In this document: in pieces, positions 1 through 10,377 of the stretch
How positions within the stretch are numbered: the stretch's first letter is position 1
Layout: the number at the start of each line of letters is the position of its first letter
DNA from: Perilla frutescens
Taxonomy: Eukaryota; Streptophyta; Magnoliopsida; Lamiales; Lamiaceae
Length of the DNA: 64,000 bases
NCBI GenBank assembly: GCA_026008535.1
Contig: BRKX01000009.1
Location: 48,171,001 to 48,235,000, forward strand
Direction: 5' to 3'
Position numbers and translations under genes: made by a program
The notes under the pieces: model-generated
Database searches by the model: none
What the model was told of the DNA's origin: nothing
The model's input: only the letters and a program-made list of their open reading frames with translations

Positions 1-305
1 ATTTATTTTAATTTGCTTTAAAAAATTTCACACCTAGAGTAAAAACTATATTCAACCTAAGATTTTGTGTAATGCTTGACTTGTAAAATGACATGCATGT
101 GATGCTTGTGTACCTCGAATCATTCTAAATTCCCTGTGGATTCGACCCCGTTTTACCTTGTAATACAACTTACTTGTACACTTGCAAGTTTAAATTCGGG
201 TTTTAAAACTTTGTGTAGAAAATTCTCCATCATAACCTCGACCCTGCATGTAATTCACATCAGCCACATCATCTTGAACTGTAGCTACTTTCTCCGGCGC
301 TCCAC
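1..305 (+). repeat. LTR-end-like fragment, unclassified
   Basis: No gene is visible here. Around 136-205 the strand reads CCTGTGGATTCGACC and later GTACACTTGCAAG. The same pair of words, in that order, marks the downstream (U5) part of plant Athila-like LTRs, and close relatives occur in the LTRs of elements A, B, C and D in this window. The orientation is opposite to element C, so this is probably a scrap of a separate LTR. No boundary can be placed. Confidence 0.35.
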
Positions 306-960
306 TTAGGCCAAATTATTTTTTGTTAGTAATGTAATTGCCTTGGCCATAGTGGACATTTGAGCTGCCAACTCCTTCAAATCATCAAAAGACGGAATCT
401 CAGCCAACCTCCTAACTAAATTCCTCTGAGATGGCCACTGAGCACTGTTTGCAGCCATTCTCTCCAACAACTCCATAGCTTCCTCTGCAGACAATTCCAA
501 CATGGCTCCTCCAGCCGTAGTGTCTATCCGATCTCGGGTATGCTCCAAGAGTCCATTATAAAAGTAGCAAACCTGTTGATCTGCTTCAAATCCATGTCAT
601 GGGCTCTTTCTGATAAGGTCTCTAAACCGCTCACATGCTTCATATAAGGCTTCTTGATCAAACTGCCGAAACTGGGCGATCTCGTTCTTCATCTTAAGAG
701 TCTTGCTTGGTGGACAATATTTGGATATGAATTTTTTGTATAACACCTCCCAAGTCCTAGTTGTGTCTGCTTCCAATGAATGATACCATAACTTCGCTTT
801 ATCTCGTAGTGAGAATGAGAACAGCGAAGTCGGATAACATCAGCTCCTACTCCATTCATCTTTATAGTCCCACAAACTTTGAGAAACTGTGCCAGATGTA
901 CATGTGGGTCTTCTAATGTTCCACCACCAAATTGGTTCTGTTGTACCTCTAGACCTAAAA
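306..960 (-). pseudogene. Athila-like gag fragment (element C)
   Basis: An open stretch at 306-548 encodes an alpha-helical segment with the words EEAMELLERMAANSAQWP and LAAQMSTM. This matches the part of the element B gag that reads EEALRIIEEMASNSFQWP and VAAQMATL. Upstream (549-960) the reverse strand still gives retrotransposon gag words such as LEDPHVHLAQFL and FDQEALYEACERFRDL, but with a frameshift and internal stops. It belongs to a Ty3/Gypsy Athila-type element whose primer site and LTR lie at 1108-2075. The protein would have been a capsid-like gag; this copy is dead. The pol part is absent or lies outside the window. Confidence 0.75.
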
Positions 961-1107
961 TTCATATACTATTTGCCTAACACCAAATGAAAATCAAAAC
1001 GCAGCAGAGAGAATTATAATAAATAGAAAAATATTGAAAAGAAAAATAAATTACACTCTAAATTAAAGCTAAATAATTAAATCAAATATTATATGTCAAT
1101 TACGCCA

Positions 1108-1125
1108 GTCCCCAGTAACGGTGCC
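1108..1125 (-). other. Primer-binding site, tRNA-Asp type (element C)
   Basis: On the minus strand the sequence TGGCACCGTTACTGGGGA resembles the complement of the plant tRNA-Asp 3' end (TGGCGCCGTTGCCGGGGA), with a few transitions. It sits a few bases inside the proposed LTR edge at 1133, as expected. Confidence 0.65.
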
Positions 1126-1132
1126 AAAAACT

Positions 1133-2075
1133 TGTTCGGTATTTTATTTCACTAAAAATACTACTCGCAAGCGTACGAGATAAATGTAGCAAAACTATGG
1201 TGAGCAAGGTCGTATCCACAGAGACTGGCTATGTAATGCAGCTAAGTACCCAATCCTATTGTCCTACTTTATCTAGAGAACCGATTTAAAATTGATTTCA
1301 ATTAATTAAATACTGCAATAGAAATTAAATAGATTAAACACGAGAAAACTGGATAAACAGATAAACGACGGATCCTAGGGTGTTTCTGTTAACTGAATTT
1401 TCTGATTTTCAAAGAATCTATTAAACCAATTTAATTTTAAATCTTGCAGGAGAATCACAAATATAATTACAACCTCTCTCTCGAGTAAACTATAACAGTA
1501 GATTAGATTCTAATTCTTATCTCTCGATCTCGAATTATTATCAAACTCCAGATAAATCCTCACATTTATTCTCCTCACGACACCTCAATCTAATAGACTC
1601 GTGTTATACAATCCTAATCCATTAATCTACTAACCTCTCTCGAGTAAATAACAAATTAAATACAATCTTGTAGGATGGTTGAATTAGGCCACTACAATCT
1701 GGAGTACAATCTTTTCTTTATACTCCAGCGGCTTTGTAGCATTCTGGTGGCCCAACAATTAGCTACACCTTCCTTTTGCAAGTGAGTTTTATCCAAGGAT
1801 TTGAATTGTTAATGGTTCGATCCACATCATTTCAAATTCATTGATTGGCCTATAAAATTTAGTGGCCTAATTCACTTAATAACATGACTCAAAATCACTT
1901 TATAATTCTCGAAGCGTGTTCTCATAATTTCGCTCCAAAATACTCAAAAATATTGAATAAACCATAAAATACACAATCTAATTAAGTGTTAGCAAAATCA
2001 AAATAAAATTCGTAGAAAAATAAAAATACATTATATGCCAATTTAATTTAAGTTCATTTTTCTAGCGCGCTATCA
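1133..2075 (-). repeat. 5' LTR of Athila-like element C
   Basis: The segment starts TGTTCGG and ends GCTATCA on the plus strand, next to a tRNA-Asp-like primer site and an Athila-type gag remnant in the same orientation. It contains the U5 word CTGTGGATACGACC (minus strand, near 1213), found in variant form in the LTRs of A, B and D. The partner LTR is not in the window, so the outer edge is inferred from the TG/CA ends only. Confidence 0.55.
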
Positions 2076-2339
2076 TATGAAAAGGTGTGGGTAACTACTA
2101 ACTAGGCTTTAGAGGGTCTTGAAAAATAAGTTTTTCTTTTCATTACAGAATTCAATCAAATTTAACAAAATCACTATTCTTACAAAATTAATGACATCAG
2201 ACAATCTTATTTCACTACCAAATTTATAGAATCAAATTATAGTGATGATTTCAGCTCCAAGCACCAGTGATTTAAGGGTGAGAGATGGGAGCGCGATCCC
2301 TAATTCCTCCATCCCCAAACTAGAAGAAAAGGGGAGTTA
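2076..2339. other. 3' flank of BBE-like gene 1
   Basis: AT-rich spacer between the LTR of element C and the stop codon of the oxidase gene. It should hold the 3' untranslated region and poly(A) site of that gene. No clear element was recognised. Confidence 0.4.
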
Positions 2340-3947
2340 TCATCTCGAAGTGGCGATCGCATCATATACCAAGGGGGGAATACTTTGCTCATTTCTGAAA
2401 AAGTTGGATGGATCAACCTCAGTTTTCACACGAACTAATCTTCGGAAATTATCCTTGAAATAACAGAGCCCCCAAACACTAGCCTGATCGTAACTGGTGT
2501 TCCCTTCGTTGTTCCTTCCAATGTCGAGATCTCTGTAGTTGAAGTAAGCAGCCCTCGGAGATTTCGTCACGTAGCTAGCCATGAAGCTGTACAGCCGTCT
2601 GATCCAATCAATGTTCCTTTCTGACTCATCTGGGCTGCTCCATTCCGCCGCGTACTCGATCATAAATATATTCCCCCTCCGGTGTGGGAACGGTGTTTCC
2701 GATTCGGAAAAAGTGTTCAACACTCCTCCATAAGGACTGAACTGCAGCAGAAAATAATCTTCTTTTTCTAGAAGCAACCTCCACATCTCTCTCAGACCGT
2801 TCACCGGAATCGGAGTGGTCACGTAGTCCGATTTTCCTTTGTAATATTTGGGTGCATAAATGCCCTGTGGAGTCCTCTCCAGCAGAATTTCTAGGGGCTG
2901 CTCCTGCAAACCTGCCATATATAGTACGTTTTCAATCCAACCCATTTCGATGCAATCTTCTTCTATTAATCCCAGCTCAGGAAATTCATCCTGCATTATT
3001 GGTACGAGATCACGAGCACGACCGAGGTATAACGACGTGAAAGAAGCTGCCACCGTTCTTTTTCCGGTGGTCGGAGAGTTGTCGGGTTTGAAAAAAAGCC
3101 GGATTAGAAGGTTTTCATCGACCTTGTCGGCAATGTATTGCCACCTGTGGACTAGCTCCGTCGCGTTCTCTTCCAACGTTCGTGTCACGTTGAATACGGT
3201 GACTATTTCAGGCACGGTAACTAACGTCACCTTAAATTCTAGAACAATCCCGAAACTAGTTCCTCCGCCGCCTCGGATTGCCCAGAACAGATCTTCTCCC
3301 ATGGTTTTCCTGTCCAGGATTTCACCATCAGCGTTGATTAATTTTGCATCAATTATGTGATCGGCGGCGATGGCATGCTTTCGTGACATCATGCTGAATC
3401 CTCCGCCACTAAAGTGGCCGCCGACTCCCACCGTAGGGCAGGCACCGGCGGGGAAAGCAAGAGTGCTGCTCTTCCGGGAAAGTGTGTAGTAAAGTTGGCC
3501 AAGAGTAGCGCCAACCTGCACCCATGCCGTTTTTCCGTCCTCGTCGTCGTCAACGGTTATTGATCGGAAGTTTCTCATGTCGACGATTATGAAAGGGATT
3601 CCGGAGGTGTAGGAAAGGCCTTCGTAGTCATGGCCGCCGCTTCGAACTCTAATCTGCACGTCGAGTTTCTTGGAGCAGTTGATCGTTGCCTGGATTTCGG
3701 ACACGTGAAATGGTGTGACGATGAGATCAGGTCTCTCCGGCGAGATTGCAACTGGTCGGAGATTTTGTGCTAGTAAAAAAAGAGATGTATACGTTGCACT
3801 TTGAGGTGTGTATATGACATCGGTGGTTAAGTTGGAATCGACGAGGCATTCGAGAAATCCATGGTAGCGAAGATCGTTAAATGAAAATGCGAGGTTTGTG
3901 AAAATCAAGAGGATTATTAATGTAATAATATGACGAGACGCCACCAT
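2340..3947 (-). CDS. BBE-like FAD-linked oxidase 1
   Basis: A 535-residue intronless ORF of the plant berberine-bridge-enzyme-like family, a normal full length. Residues 1-22 are a hydrophobic signal peptide, so the enzyme probably enters the secretory pathway. The FAD-binding domain follows. In RSGGHDYEGLSY the His (about residue 106) is the 8-alpha FAD-linking residue. In GACPTVGVGGH the Cys (about residue 170) is the 6-S-cysteinyl partner, so bicovalent FAD is expected. Cys34 and Cys91 fit the conserved disulfide. The C-terminal BBE domain keeps YFNYRDLDIG and ends with FRNEQSIPP. The family oxidises alcohols, sugars or alkaloids; no substrate can be named. Odd point: after the GGG at 181-183 it reads FSMMSRKHAIAAD, where the common pattern is close to YGTMLRKYGLAAD. 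Family assignment is secure. Confidence 0.93.
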   Translation of the reverse strand: MVASRHIITLIILLIFTNLAFSFNDLRYHGFLECLVDSNLTTDVIYTPQSATYTSLFLLAQNLRPVAISPERPDLIVTPFHVSEIQATINCSKKLDVQIRVRSGGHDYEGLSYTSGIPFIIVDMRNFRSITVDDDEDGKTAWVQVGATLGQLYYTLSRKSSTLAFPAGACPTVGVGGHFSGGGFSMMSRKHAIAADHIIDAKLINADGEILDRKTMGEDLFWAIRGGGGTSFGIVLEFKVTLVTVPEIVTVFNVTRTLEENATELVHRWQYIADKVDENLLIRLFFKPDNSPTTGKRTVAASFTSLYLGRARDLVPIMQDEFPELGLIEEDCIEMGWIENVLYMAGLQEQPLEILLERTPQGIYAPKYYKGKSDYVTTPIPVNGLREMWRLLLEKEDYFLLQFSPYGGVLNTFSESETPFPHRRGNIFMIEYAAEWSSPDESERNIDWIRRLYSFMASYVTKSPRAAYFNYRDLDIGRNNEGNTSYDQASVWGLCYFKDNFRRLVRVKTEVDPSNFFRNEQSIPPLVYDAIATSR

Positions 3948-4444
3948 TTCTTAATTTTGATTAGTGTGTTGCAGATATGAGCTAGTATGTCCAACGAAAA
4001 TGCAAAAGTAGATGGGAATATTTTTATTAAGATACCATCAAAATTACAAGCCACAAATGTGTAGATATTACAAGAAATCAATAAGACACGTTTTTTTTTC
4101 TTAAACCATAAAAATTGTCTTAGTAAAACAAATTAGAATTCACAATATTGGACAACATCGAAAAAAATCTCCATCATAATCGGGAATAGGTCCCTCCCGT
4201 ATGGGAAAACGACTGAAAAAAAAAACCTTTCAAGCATATGAGTTGTTTATATATGTACTAATTTTGGAAACAGTTATTGAATTGAAGCTTATATTGTGTA
4301 CTATACTAGAAATTTTAAATAAAAACTAAAAATAATTGAGCAGGTATTTTAAAAATTGGTTGGATTTACTCAGGCCACATAAGATAACAATCATCAAATA
4401 ATGGATTGCCAATTAAATGTCCATTTAACTATCATTAAAATAAC
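3948..4444. other. Upstream region of BBE-like gene 1
   Basis: AT-rich DNA that should contain the promoter (transcription runs toward lower coordinates). An A/T run near 4016-4030 is a weak TATA candidate 70-80 bases before the ATG. Nothing else was recognised. Confidence 0.35.
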
Positions 4445-4461
4445 GTATCATCATTGTTATT

Positions 4462-4525
4462 TTTTTTATATCAAGGGTAACCCATCGTCCCTGCCGTGGT
4501 GCGCACTAGATAAATCCCGCCCCCT
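4462..4525 (-). mobile_element. 64-bp retroposon (SINE) tail with 17-bp TSD
   Basis: On the minus strand the body starts at a GGGGGCGGG stretch, contains GTGCGCACC and GGTTACCC, and ends in an A-rich tail. It is flanked by a perfect 17-bp direct repeat, GTATCATCATTGTTATT, at 4445-4461 and 4526-4542. The tail resembles the 3' end of the element at 29955-30096. This is a strongly 5'-truncated, target-primed insertion. Confidence 0.85.
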
Positions 4526-4637
4526 GTATCATCATTGTTATTAAAGAACATGTCGATAGTGTGTGGCCCTCAAATATACTGGTAAGTTAGCTCACATTCG
4601 AATCCGAAATTATTGGCAATTCTCATAATGTATGTGA

Positions 4638-5294
4638 TGTTGATTGGAGAAAAGGTCAACCACATATATGGGGATAATAGTTGGCAAAAATATATAAATA
4701 TCTTATATAAAGTCTTGTATGTATAAGCTCAAAGGGAACACAATATCTAACTAGTGACCCAGTTGGGATATTAGCTCATTTCGAGTGGCCCAATTCCTGA
4801 CCTAATACCTATTTATTTTGGCGGCTCATCTGATACAGTCGATTGTTGTTTTCCAATGTGATCCGTTCATCTTCTTGGCTTCTTTAAATGAAGTAGCCCC
4901 GACTTCAGTGTTCATCATCTCTTACACTGCTCTCTCTTCTTCTCTGCTCTTCTCTCAAACTCTAGAATAAGCTTTGTGCTCATACTCTCTCGTTCGTCCC
5001 AATTTGTCTAGATTCCCCTTTAGGTCTCTTCGTGCGAGTAGCCTCGGTTTAAGTGGCGAGTTAGTCGTAGGTTTATGTTTAGAGTTATGTTGCCAGTGTG
5101 GGGATAAACTGCGCTCTTTTCTACCTCTTGGTCTGTTATGTGTTTGGTCATTATTCGGAGGAGTAATCGGTGTTTAGGTTACCTTGAGCCATCTCTCTCG
5201 ACTCCTTGATTATGTCTCTTGAGGGACGCATGGCGCTGACTACAAGGCTACAGAAAACAAGTGGTTAACTGACGGCGAGATGAGATACCCTACA
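4638..5294 (+). repeat. 5' LTR of Copia element E
   Basis: The right edge is firm: ...CTACA at 5294 is followed after one base by a tRNA-Met-type primer site. The last ~220 bases match 9170-9381, the 3' LTR. The left edge near 4638 (TGTTGATTGG) is a guess from LTR-like wording; no matching target duplication was found. Confidence 0.6.
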
Positions 5295-5295
5295 G

Positions 5296-5308
5296 TGGTA
5301 TCAAAGCT
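5296..5308 (+). other. Primer-binding site, initiator tRNA-Met type
   Basis: TGGTATCAAAGCT differs by one base from the usual plant Copia primer site TGGTATCAGAGC, and lies one base inside the LTR end. Confidence 0.85.
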
Positions 5309-5754
5309 ATGATGAAAGCTCATCGGGCACCCTCTGTTGCCCTTTGGCCCCGTCCGACCGCCTTTGGTATGTAAACGATGACGTGGGTAATTCTACTCTG
5401 GTATAACCGTTTAACCCTTAGACCTAGAATTTTCTGTGTTATTTCTTTGATCTTTCTGATTCTTTTTGAATCTTTATGATTATGGGTATTCGTGTATCCT
5501 AGTCTTGCCATGTGCTTCCGTTATCTCTCTCTCTCTCTGATAATTTTTGGACATGTGTGTGTGTGTGATTCACCTTCACTCACAAAAGGACCAGCATGTT
5601 GTATGTTAACCTGGTCTGTAATTTGAGCAATCATTAACATTCCTCACTAATGGCGTGTTTACCTTTAAATTTTTTGGTATCCTCTATGGTATATCTTCAC
5701 TCCCTGTTGCATATCTCTTATGCTTATTAGCATTTCTGTGATAAAGATGAGCTC

Positions 5755-6495
5755 TTCATATCATGCAACCCCATATGATGGAAAAACTGATTTTTAGATT
5801 TGGAAAACGAAAATGGAATGTATTTTTATCAAAGAAAATGTATTTAAAGATGTGCTTGAGGGTTGTGCTCAAACTGAAACTGACGAGAAAAAGATTGAAA
5901 CAAATGTCAGTGTTAGATCTTCAATTTTATTAAGTTTACATGATTCTGTGATGAGACAAGTTGTTGTGATAACTAGTGCTAAAGAATTATGGGGTATACT
6001 CAAACTTCATTTCAGTCACTATCATTTTTTGCGAGAATTTTCCAAATTCAGGCTAGATATGTCTAACGATATTGATGCAAACTTGGATCACTTTAATAAA
6101 TTAATTCAAGTTATGAAATTGGGAGGGGATAATACCATTGAGAAACATTCTACTACTGTGCTATTAAATGTCATTCTTGATAAATTTAATGATGTTAAAT
6201 TTGCTATTAGATATAATAAGGATATTGTGACCTATGATATTGTTGCTAATATCCTGAAATCAAAAGAACTTGATATGAAGCATGAAAATGATCGTAGTAG
6301 CAAGAATAATGATGAGCTTATGCATGTGAGAGGGAGAACTCCCGGTAAATCCAAGAATAATGACTCTACTGATAAGAAACAATCAAAACACGTGTAAATC
6401 GAGACTTGGAAACAGAAAATGATACAACTGTAATGAACCTGATCATTATGCCATCAAATGTGATACACCAAAGAAAAATAGAAAGGAAATTTAGC
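5755..6495 (+). pseudogene. Copia gag (UBN2-type), broken
   Basis: The main open stretch (5813-6397, 194 residues) is a typical Copia-type gag: an N-terminal Y-D-G-K-x-D-F/I-W-K-like segment just upstream (with an in-frame stop near 5795), then helices containing AKELWGILKLHF and DANLDHFNKLIQVM. A premature stop ends it at 6395-6397. The following frame, from about 6420, carries a CX2CX4HX4C zinc-knuckle region. Its first Cys codon is now TGA, and Y-N-C-N-E-P-D-H-Y-A-I-K-C remains. The gag is therefore dead at three points. It lies 460 bases after the primer site, as expected for a Copia leader. No matching protease, integrase or reverse transcriptase follows. Confidence 0.8.
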
Positions 6496-6499
6496 AATC

Positions 6500-8100
6500 A
6501 AGTGATAATAATCATACAAATTTGGCTACTCATTCAGTAAATTATGGTGATGTTCTTATAGTGTCTCATATGTTCTGAAATTGCACACCCGTGTGAGAAG
6601 TATCTGTCTGCACAACATTCATAGAAAAGTTGTTGAACGTTATAGATATGTTCACAATAAAGTTAAAGAACATTATTGTGAATGTTTATGCTGTTTGCAG
6701 AAAGTAAAGCACGCAGAGGTTTGGTAACCCTGTTCGATCAATTGATTTACTAAGGATTTTACATGCAGCTGACCTCCTGCCACTCGCAACCCTTTCTACT
6801 CATACACCCTCTTTCACTGAATTGAATCGTGAGATTTCCTCACAATCTAGATGCCTAACGTATCTAGTTCCCACAGAAAATCTCTCATAAGACTCTTTTC
6901 GACAGTGTATGAACAAGTGTGTTTCAATACGTGATAACTAGAATACTATTCTCTAGTCTAAGATACTAGCAAAACTATGTGGCTCAAACATGGGAACATA
7001 AGTCATAATATGATTCGGAAATAAACAAGAAAACTTTCCTTGTTTAGAATCGAGATCAAACTCGAACCATGTTAGGAATTCTTCCAAGTATAGAACTTTG
7101 CCTTTGATTTCAGGCTTGAACTCTTCTTGCAGCTTCTGCAAAGATCTCTGAATCATCTCTTGGTTGTAGACCTTGACCAGCTCCATCGATCTTTGGAAGA
7201 ATAATCTGGACAAATGATGTTCATGTAAACGTTCGAGAATGTTACAATGAACATTGTTGATCTTTGAGTCTTCTCTTCAATGCAGACATCCATGTTCTTT
7301 GCAATGTACATTATTGATCTTGAATCTTCAAATCAGGTAGCACAGCGGAATCTTTTGTATGTTCACATACTGTCTTTAGGCTATCACTCAAGCTAGCTGA
7401 CAGTACATAGTATGTTGAAAAATCTCTATTGTGGCCCGATGCACAAAAGTTTTCTTCTCAGCTCAATCCAAACTCCTTGCTTTAAACTGTCTTCAGGAAG
7501 TTCAAATCACGTTCATGTACATTGGTATGAACATTGTCTAGAACAGTGGAAATGTACTTGGAAAAACCCAATACTAAAGTGATTTATGAATTTCCATAAA
7601 GATGAATGGCAATCAACCACTTATAACAAGAGCAATGTAGAGCTCTTGATAAACAATCATAGTGCAGTGACACTGTTGATTCCAACTTTACTGATTGGTG
7701 TTACAAAGGCACTAACATTCTCTCCCTTTGTCTTTATTTGTTGGAAAACCAGGTCCTTTGTTTTTCCAGATGCAACTCATTCATGTTTTCAGTAGCAGTA
7801 GGGACGTTCTCTTATATCTTCATGAACTTTACAATGAACTTCAGCTTTGTTTATATTTCTTTTTCTTTTCATTTTATTTTATTTTATTTTATCAGAGCAA
7901 TTTTTTAGAAGATCATTAGCAGTCCAGAGACAAAGGTGACAAAGATGGAAGATTGTGGAATGATGTAATTATGATGAGGTGATTACAAATTGATTACATC
8001 AAAATTTGAAGCTCAAGGTAAAGAGCTTCACAAAAATTAAAGACTCAGACAATGAGTCTTTTTTAGGATGAATAAAAAAAATGATTAAATTTTCAGAAAA
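6500..8100. other. Unclassified interior of element E
   Basis: There is no recognisable pol here. A minus-strand open stretch at 6953-7213 encodes 86 residues (about 50 D/E/K/R-rich, with an FP/PNH segment) that I do not recognise. The words TGTTCATGTA and GAACATTG recur between 7220 and 7560. It could be rearranged element interior or captured host DNA. Confidence 0.3.
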
Positions 8101-8164
8101 ACTAATACTTCCCCTATTTGTCTGCAGATATGGCAAAGGAGTATCAGTAGAAGAGTTCTCTTAC

Positions 8165-9110
8165 TCATTCAGACTTGTCTGCATCAGACTGTGCAGACTT
8201 AAAGTCATATTCATTTTCTTCCTTCTCTTCTTCTTCATCTTCTTTTTTTTCTTCCTCCTCATTTTCTTTTTCTTTTTCTTCTTCTTCTTTCTCTTTTTCT
8301 TTCTCTTCTTCCTCTTCCTCCTCAGCTTCATCATCACCAACATTCTCACATTCTTCCTCAATCTCCTCTTTCTCCTCTGCTGCATTGCCTTGCTCTTTTT
8401 CATGCACAACGATAGATGTTTATTTTTCAGAACAGGTTGTAGTGCTGAGACAAGTTATTGAAGTCAATTGATTTTTTAGAAGTATGAGCTTTTCATCTAA
8501 TTCCATGCTTGATACAGTAGCTTCATTTATATGATAGAATGATGTTTGGGAATCAGCTATACTTACCTCATCTTCATTGTCGGCCATGAGGCAGAACAGA
8601 GCTTCATCATCTGAGCTGTATCTGTCGGAATCAATTCCAAATGGATAGTCCGAGTCGTCAAGCATGGCATTTTCAGAGGCTGCCATCATTACCTTTCTTT
8701 TGAAGAATCTTTTTCTCACTATTACTCTTTCATCTTCTGGGATGTCAGGGCATTCATACTATAGTGTCCCTGTTTATGACAGTGAAAGCACTCACTTAGA
8801 ACTCGACTATTTTCTCTAGTTGATTCAGTTATCCTTTCAGTTTGATGTTGATTTTTGTCGGCTTTTGGACTTTCCTCAAGTTGGAGAAGAACTGACTATT
8901 TGTCTCTAACTCACTTTAGTTTCTCCAACAGTTTGATTACTGACTGGATTTGCTCATTGATGCCGTCAGTTACTTTTGTCTTTTTGTTAATTGCGTCCCT
9001 TCTGCGATCAGTTGAGGATCCGCTTAGATTCTCCTTAGCAGGTGAACTTCATGGTTGGAAGTTATTTCTTCCACGATTGTCTCGAAACCAGTTTCTTTCA
9101 TCGTAGAAGG
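8165..9110 (-). pseudogene. Antisense Copia gag fragment with Glu-rich expansion
   Basis: Read on the minus strand from 9110 down there is a degenerate gag tail: a basic segment, then C-F-H-C-H-K-Q-G-H-Y-S, a zinc-knuckle start. After a frameshift come E-C-P-D and a basic stretch, and then the acidic segment that usually follows the knuckle in Copia gags (8420-8719, with LDDSDYPFGIDSDRYSSDDE and LFCLMADNEDE). Beyond a stop at 8420 the frame runs into an 80-residue Glu/Lys-rich block (8165-8407) made by a GAA/GAG repeat. The orientation is opposite to element E, so this is a second Copia fragment nested in it. Confidence 0.65.
8216..8340. repeat. CTT/CCT polypyrimidine repeat
   Basis: About 125 bases of imperfect (CTT)n and (CCT)n on the plus strand, almost purely pyrimidine. 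It generates a low-complexity Glu-rich frame on the minus strand and false Phe/Leu- and Ser-rich frames on the plus strand. Confidence 0.9.
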
Positions 9111-9169
9111 TGGCATCCTAAGTTGAGGAAGTTGAGGCTTTCTTCTTTCTATTGAGACTTTATTCATGT

Positions 9170-9381
9170 GCATGGGTTTGTGTTTAGAGTGGTGTTGCTA
9201 GTGTGGGGATAAGCCGTTCTTTTCATGTGCTTAATCATTTTTTGGAGGAGTCATCAGTGCTCAGCTTACCCTAAGTCATCTCTCTCGACTCCTTGATTCT
9301 GTCTCTTGAGGGACACACGGCGTCGACTGCAAGACAACGGAAAATAAGTGGTGAACCGCCAGTGAAACGAGATATCCTACA
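9170..9381 (+). repeat. 3' LTR fragment of Copia element E
   Basis: It matches the last ~220 bases of the 5' LTR: GTGTGGGGATAA, CATCTCTCTCGACTCCTTGATT, GTCTCTTGAGGGAC and the CTACA end are shared. The left part of the LTR is missing. The copies differ at many positions, so the element is old compared with A and B. Confidence 0.8.
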
Positions 9382-10372
9382 GACACAAAACTACTCCTTT
9401 CTTTTTTTGGTCGACAAAACTATTCTTGGTACCAAAACAAAATGTAAAGAATTAACCCTGTAAATTTAACAAAAGTAAATGGGAATTTATGTAAATATAT
9501 GTGGTCAAATATAATATAATGAAATTTACCTCACATAATATTTGCTTCAGCTCACTACCCCGTATGATAATATTATAGTATCTAGTTGCTCATGTACAAG
9601 ATAGAATGTGTTATTTATTGAACCTATCCAAATCCAAATATATAAATAAATCTGATGCCCGGCACGAAAGCGTATTAATTATATGATATCATAAATCAAA
9701 TCTAATCCAAAAAAAAACTTATAAACAAAATTAAAATGACGCATATGGATTTTATCTTACAAAAATTTGAGTAAATTAATATATGCTCAAAGTCATTACT
9801 ACATGCCAATACGATAAGATCGATTTGCTAATAAACAATATAAAATATGTTATTAAGAATTTAAGATATATCAGCGAATAACACTTTCAATAATTTGTTC
9901 TGCACATATGCAACCTTTTACGTTTCAACATTCACACACATATAAAAATTCTTGAAAAATTGTTTGAAGAGGAAAACTATGGCCACTTTAACATTATATG
10001 TGTTAATGTTTACTAAGCCCCCCCAAAAAAAAAGAATTACAAAAATTAATTGATTACATAAAATTTCCATATGATAACCAATACAAATTTTGATTATAAT
10101 CGATGTCTATGGTATCTGCTTCAGTTGACTATTATTTCTTCAATTGAGAAATCGAGGTTTTTTTTTCCTTCTTCAAAGGAGAGATCAACGTTAATTTTTT
10201 TTTTTGGGGAGGGAGGGGTTGGGGGGATGAAACTTTTGATGTCGTACTATAAGAAAGAAAATAATGCGATATATTGCAAAAAGATAGATATGTCATAAAA
10301 TGAGGATTTGGTATTCCATATGAAATTAAATTATTTCTATAGTCTAACTCTCAACTTATATAAATTCTAAGG
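9382..10372. other. AT-rich spacer, nothing recognised
   Basis: About 1 kb of AT-rich DNA between element E and element A, with poly(T) and poly(G) runs near 10190-10225. No gene or element was recognised. Confidence 0.4.
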
Positions 10373-10377
10373 ATATG

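Noticed and set aside
8081..8461. Phe/Leu-rich frame on the plus strand that looks like a membrane protein, and a Ser/Phe-rich frame beside it
   Set aside because: Both are readings of the (CTT)n/(CCT)n tract. There is no conserved motif, and the opposite strand explains the region as a Copia gag tail.
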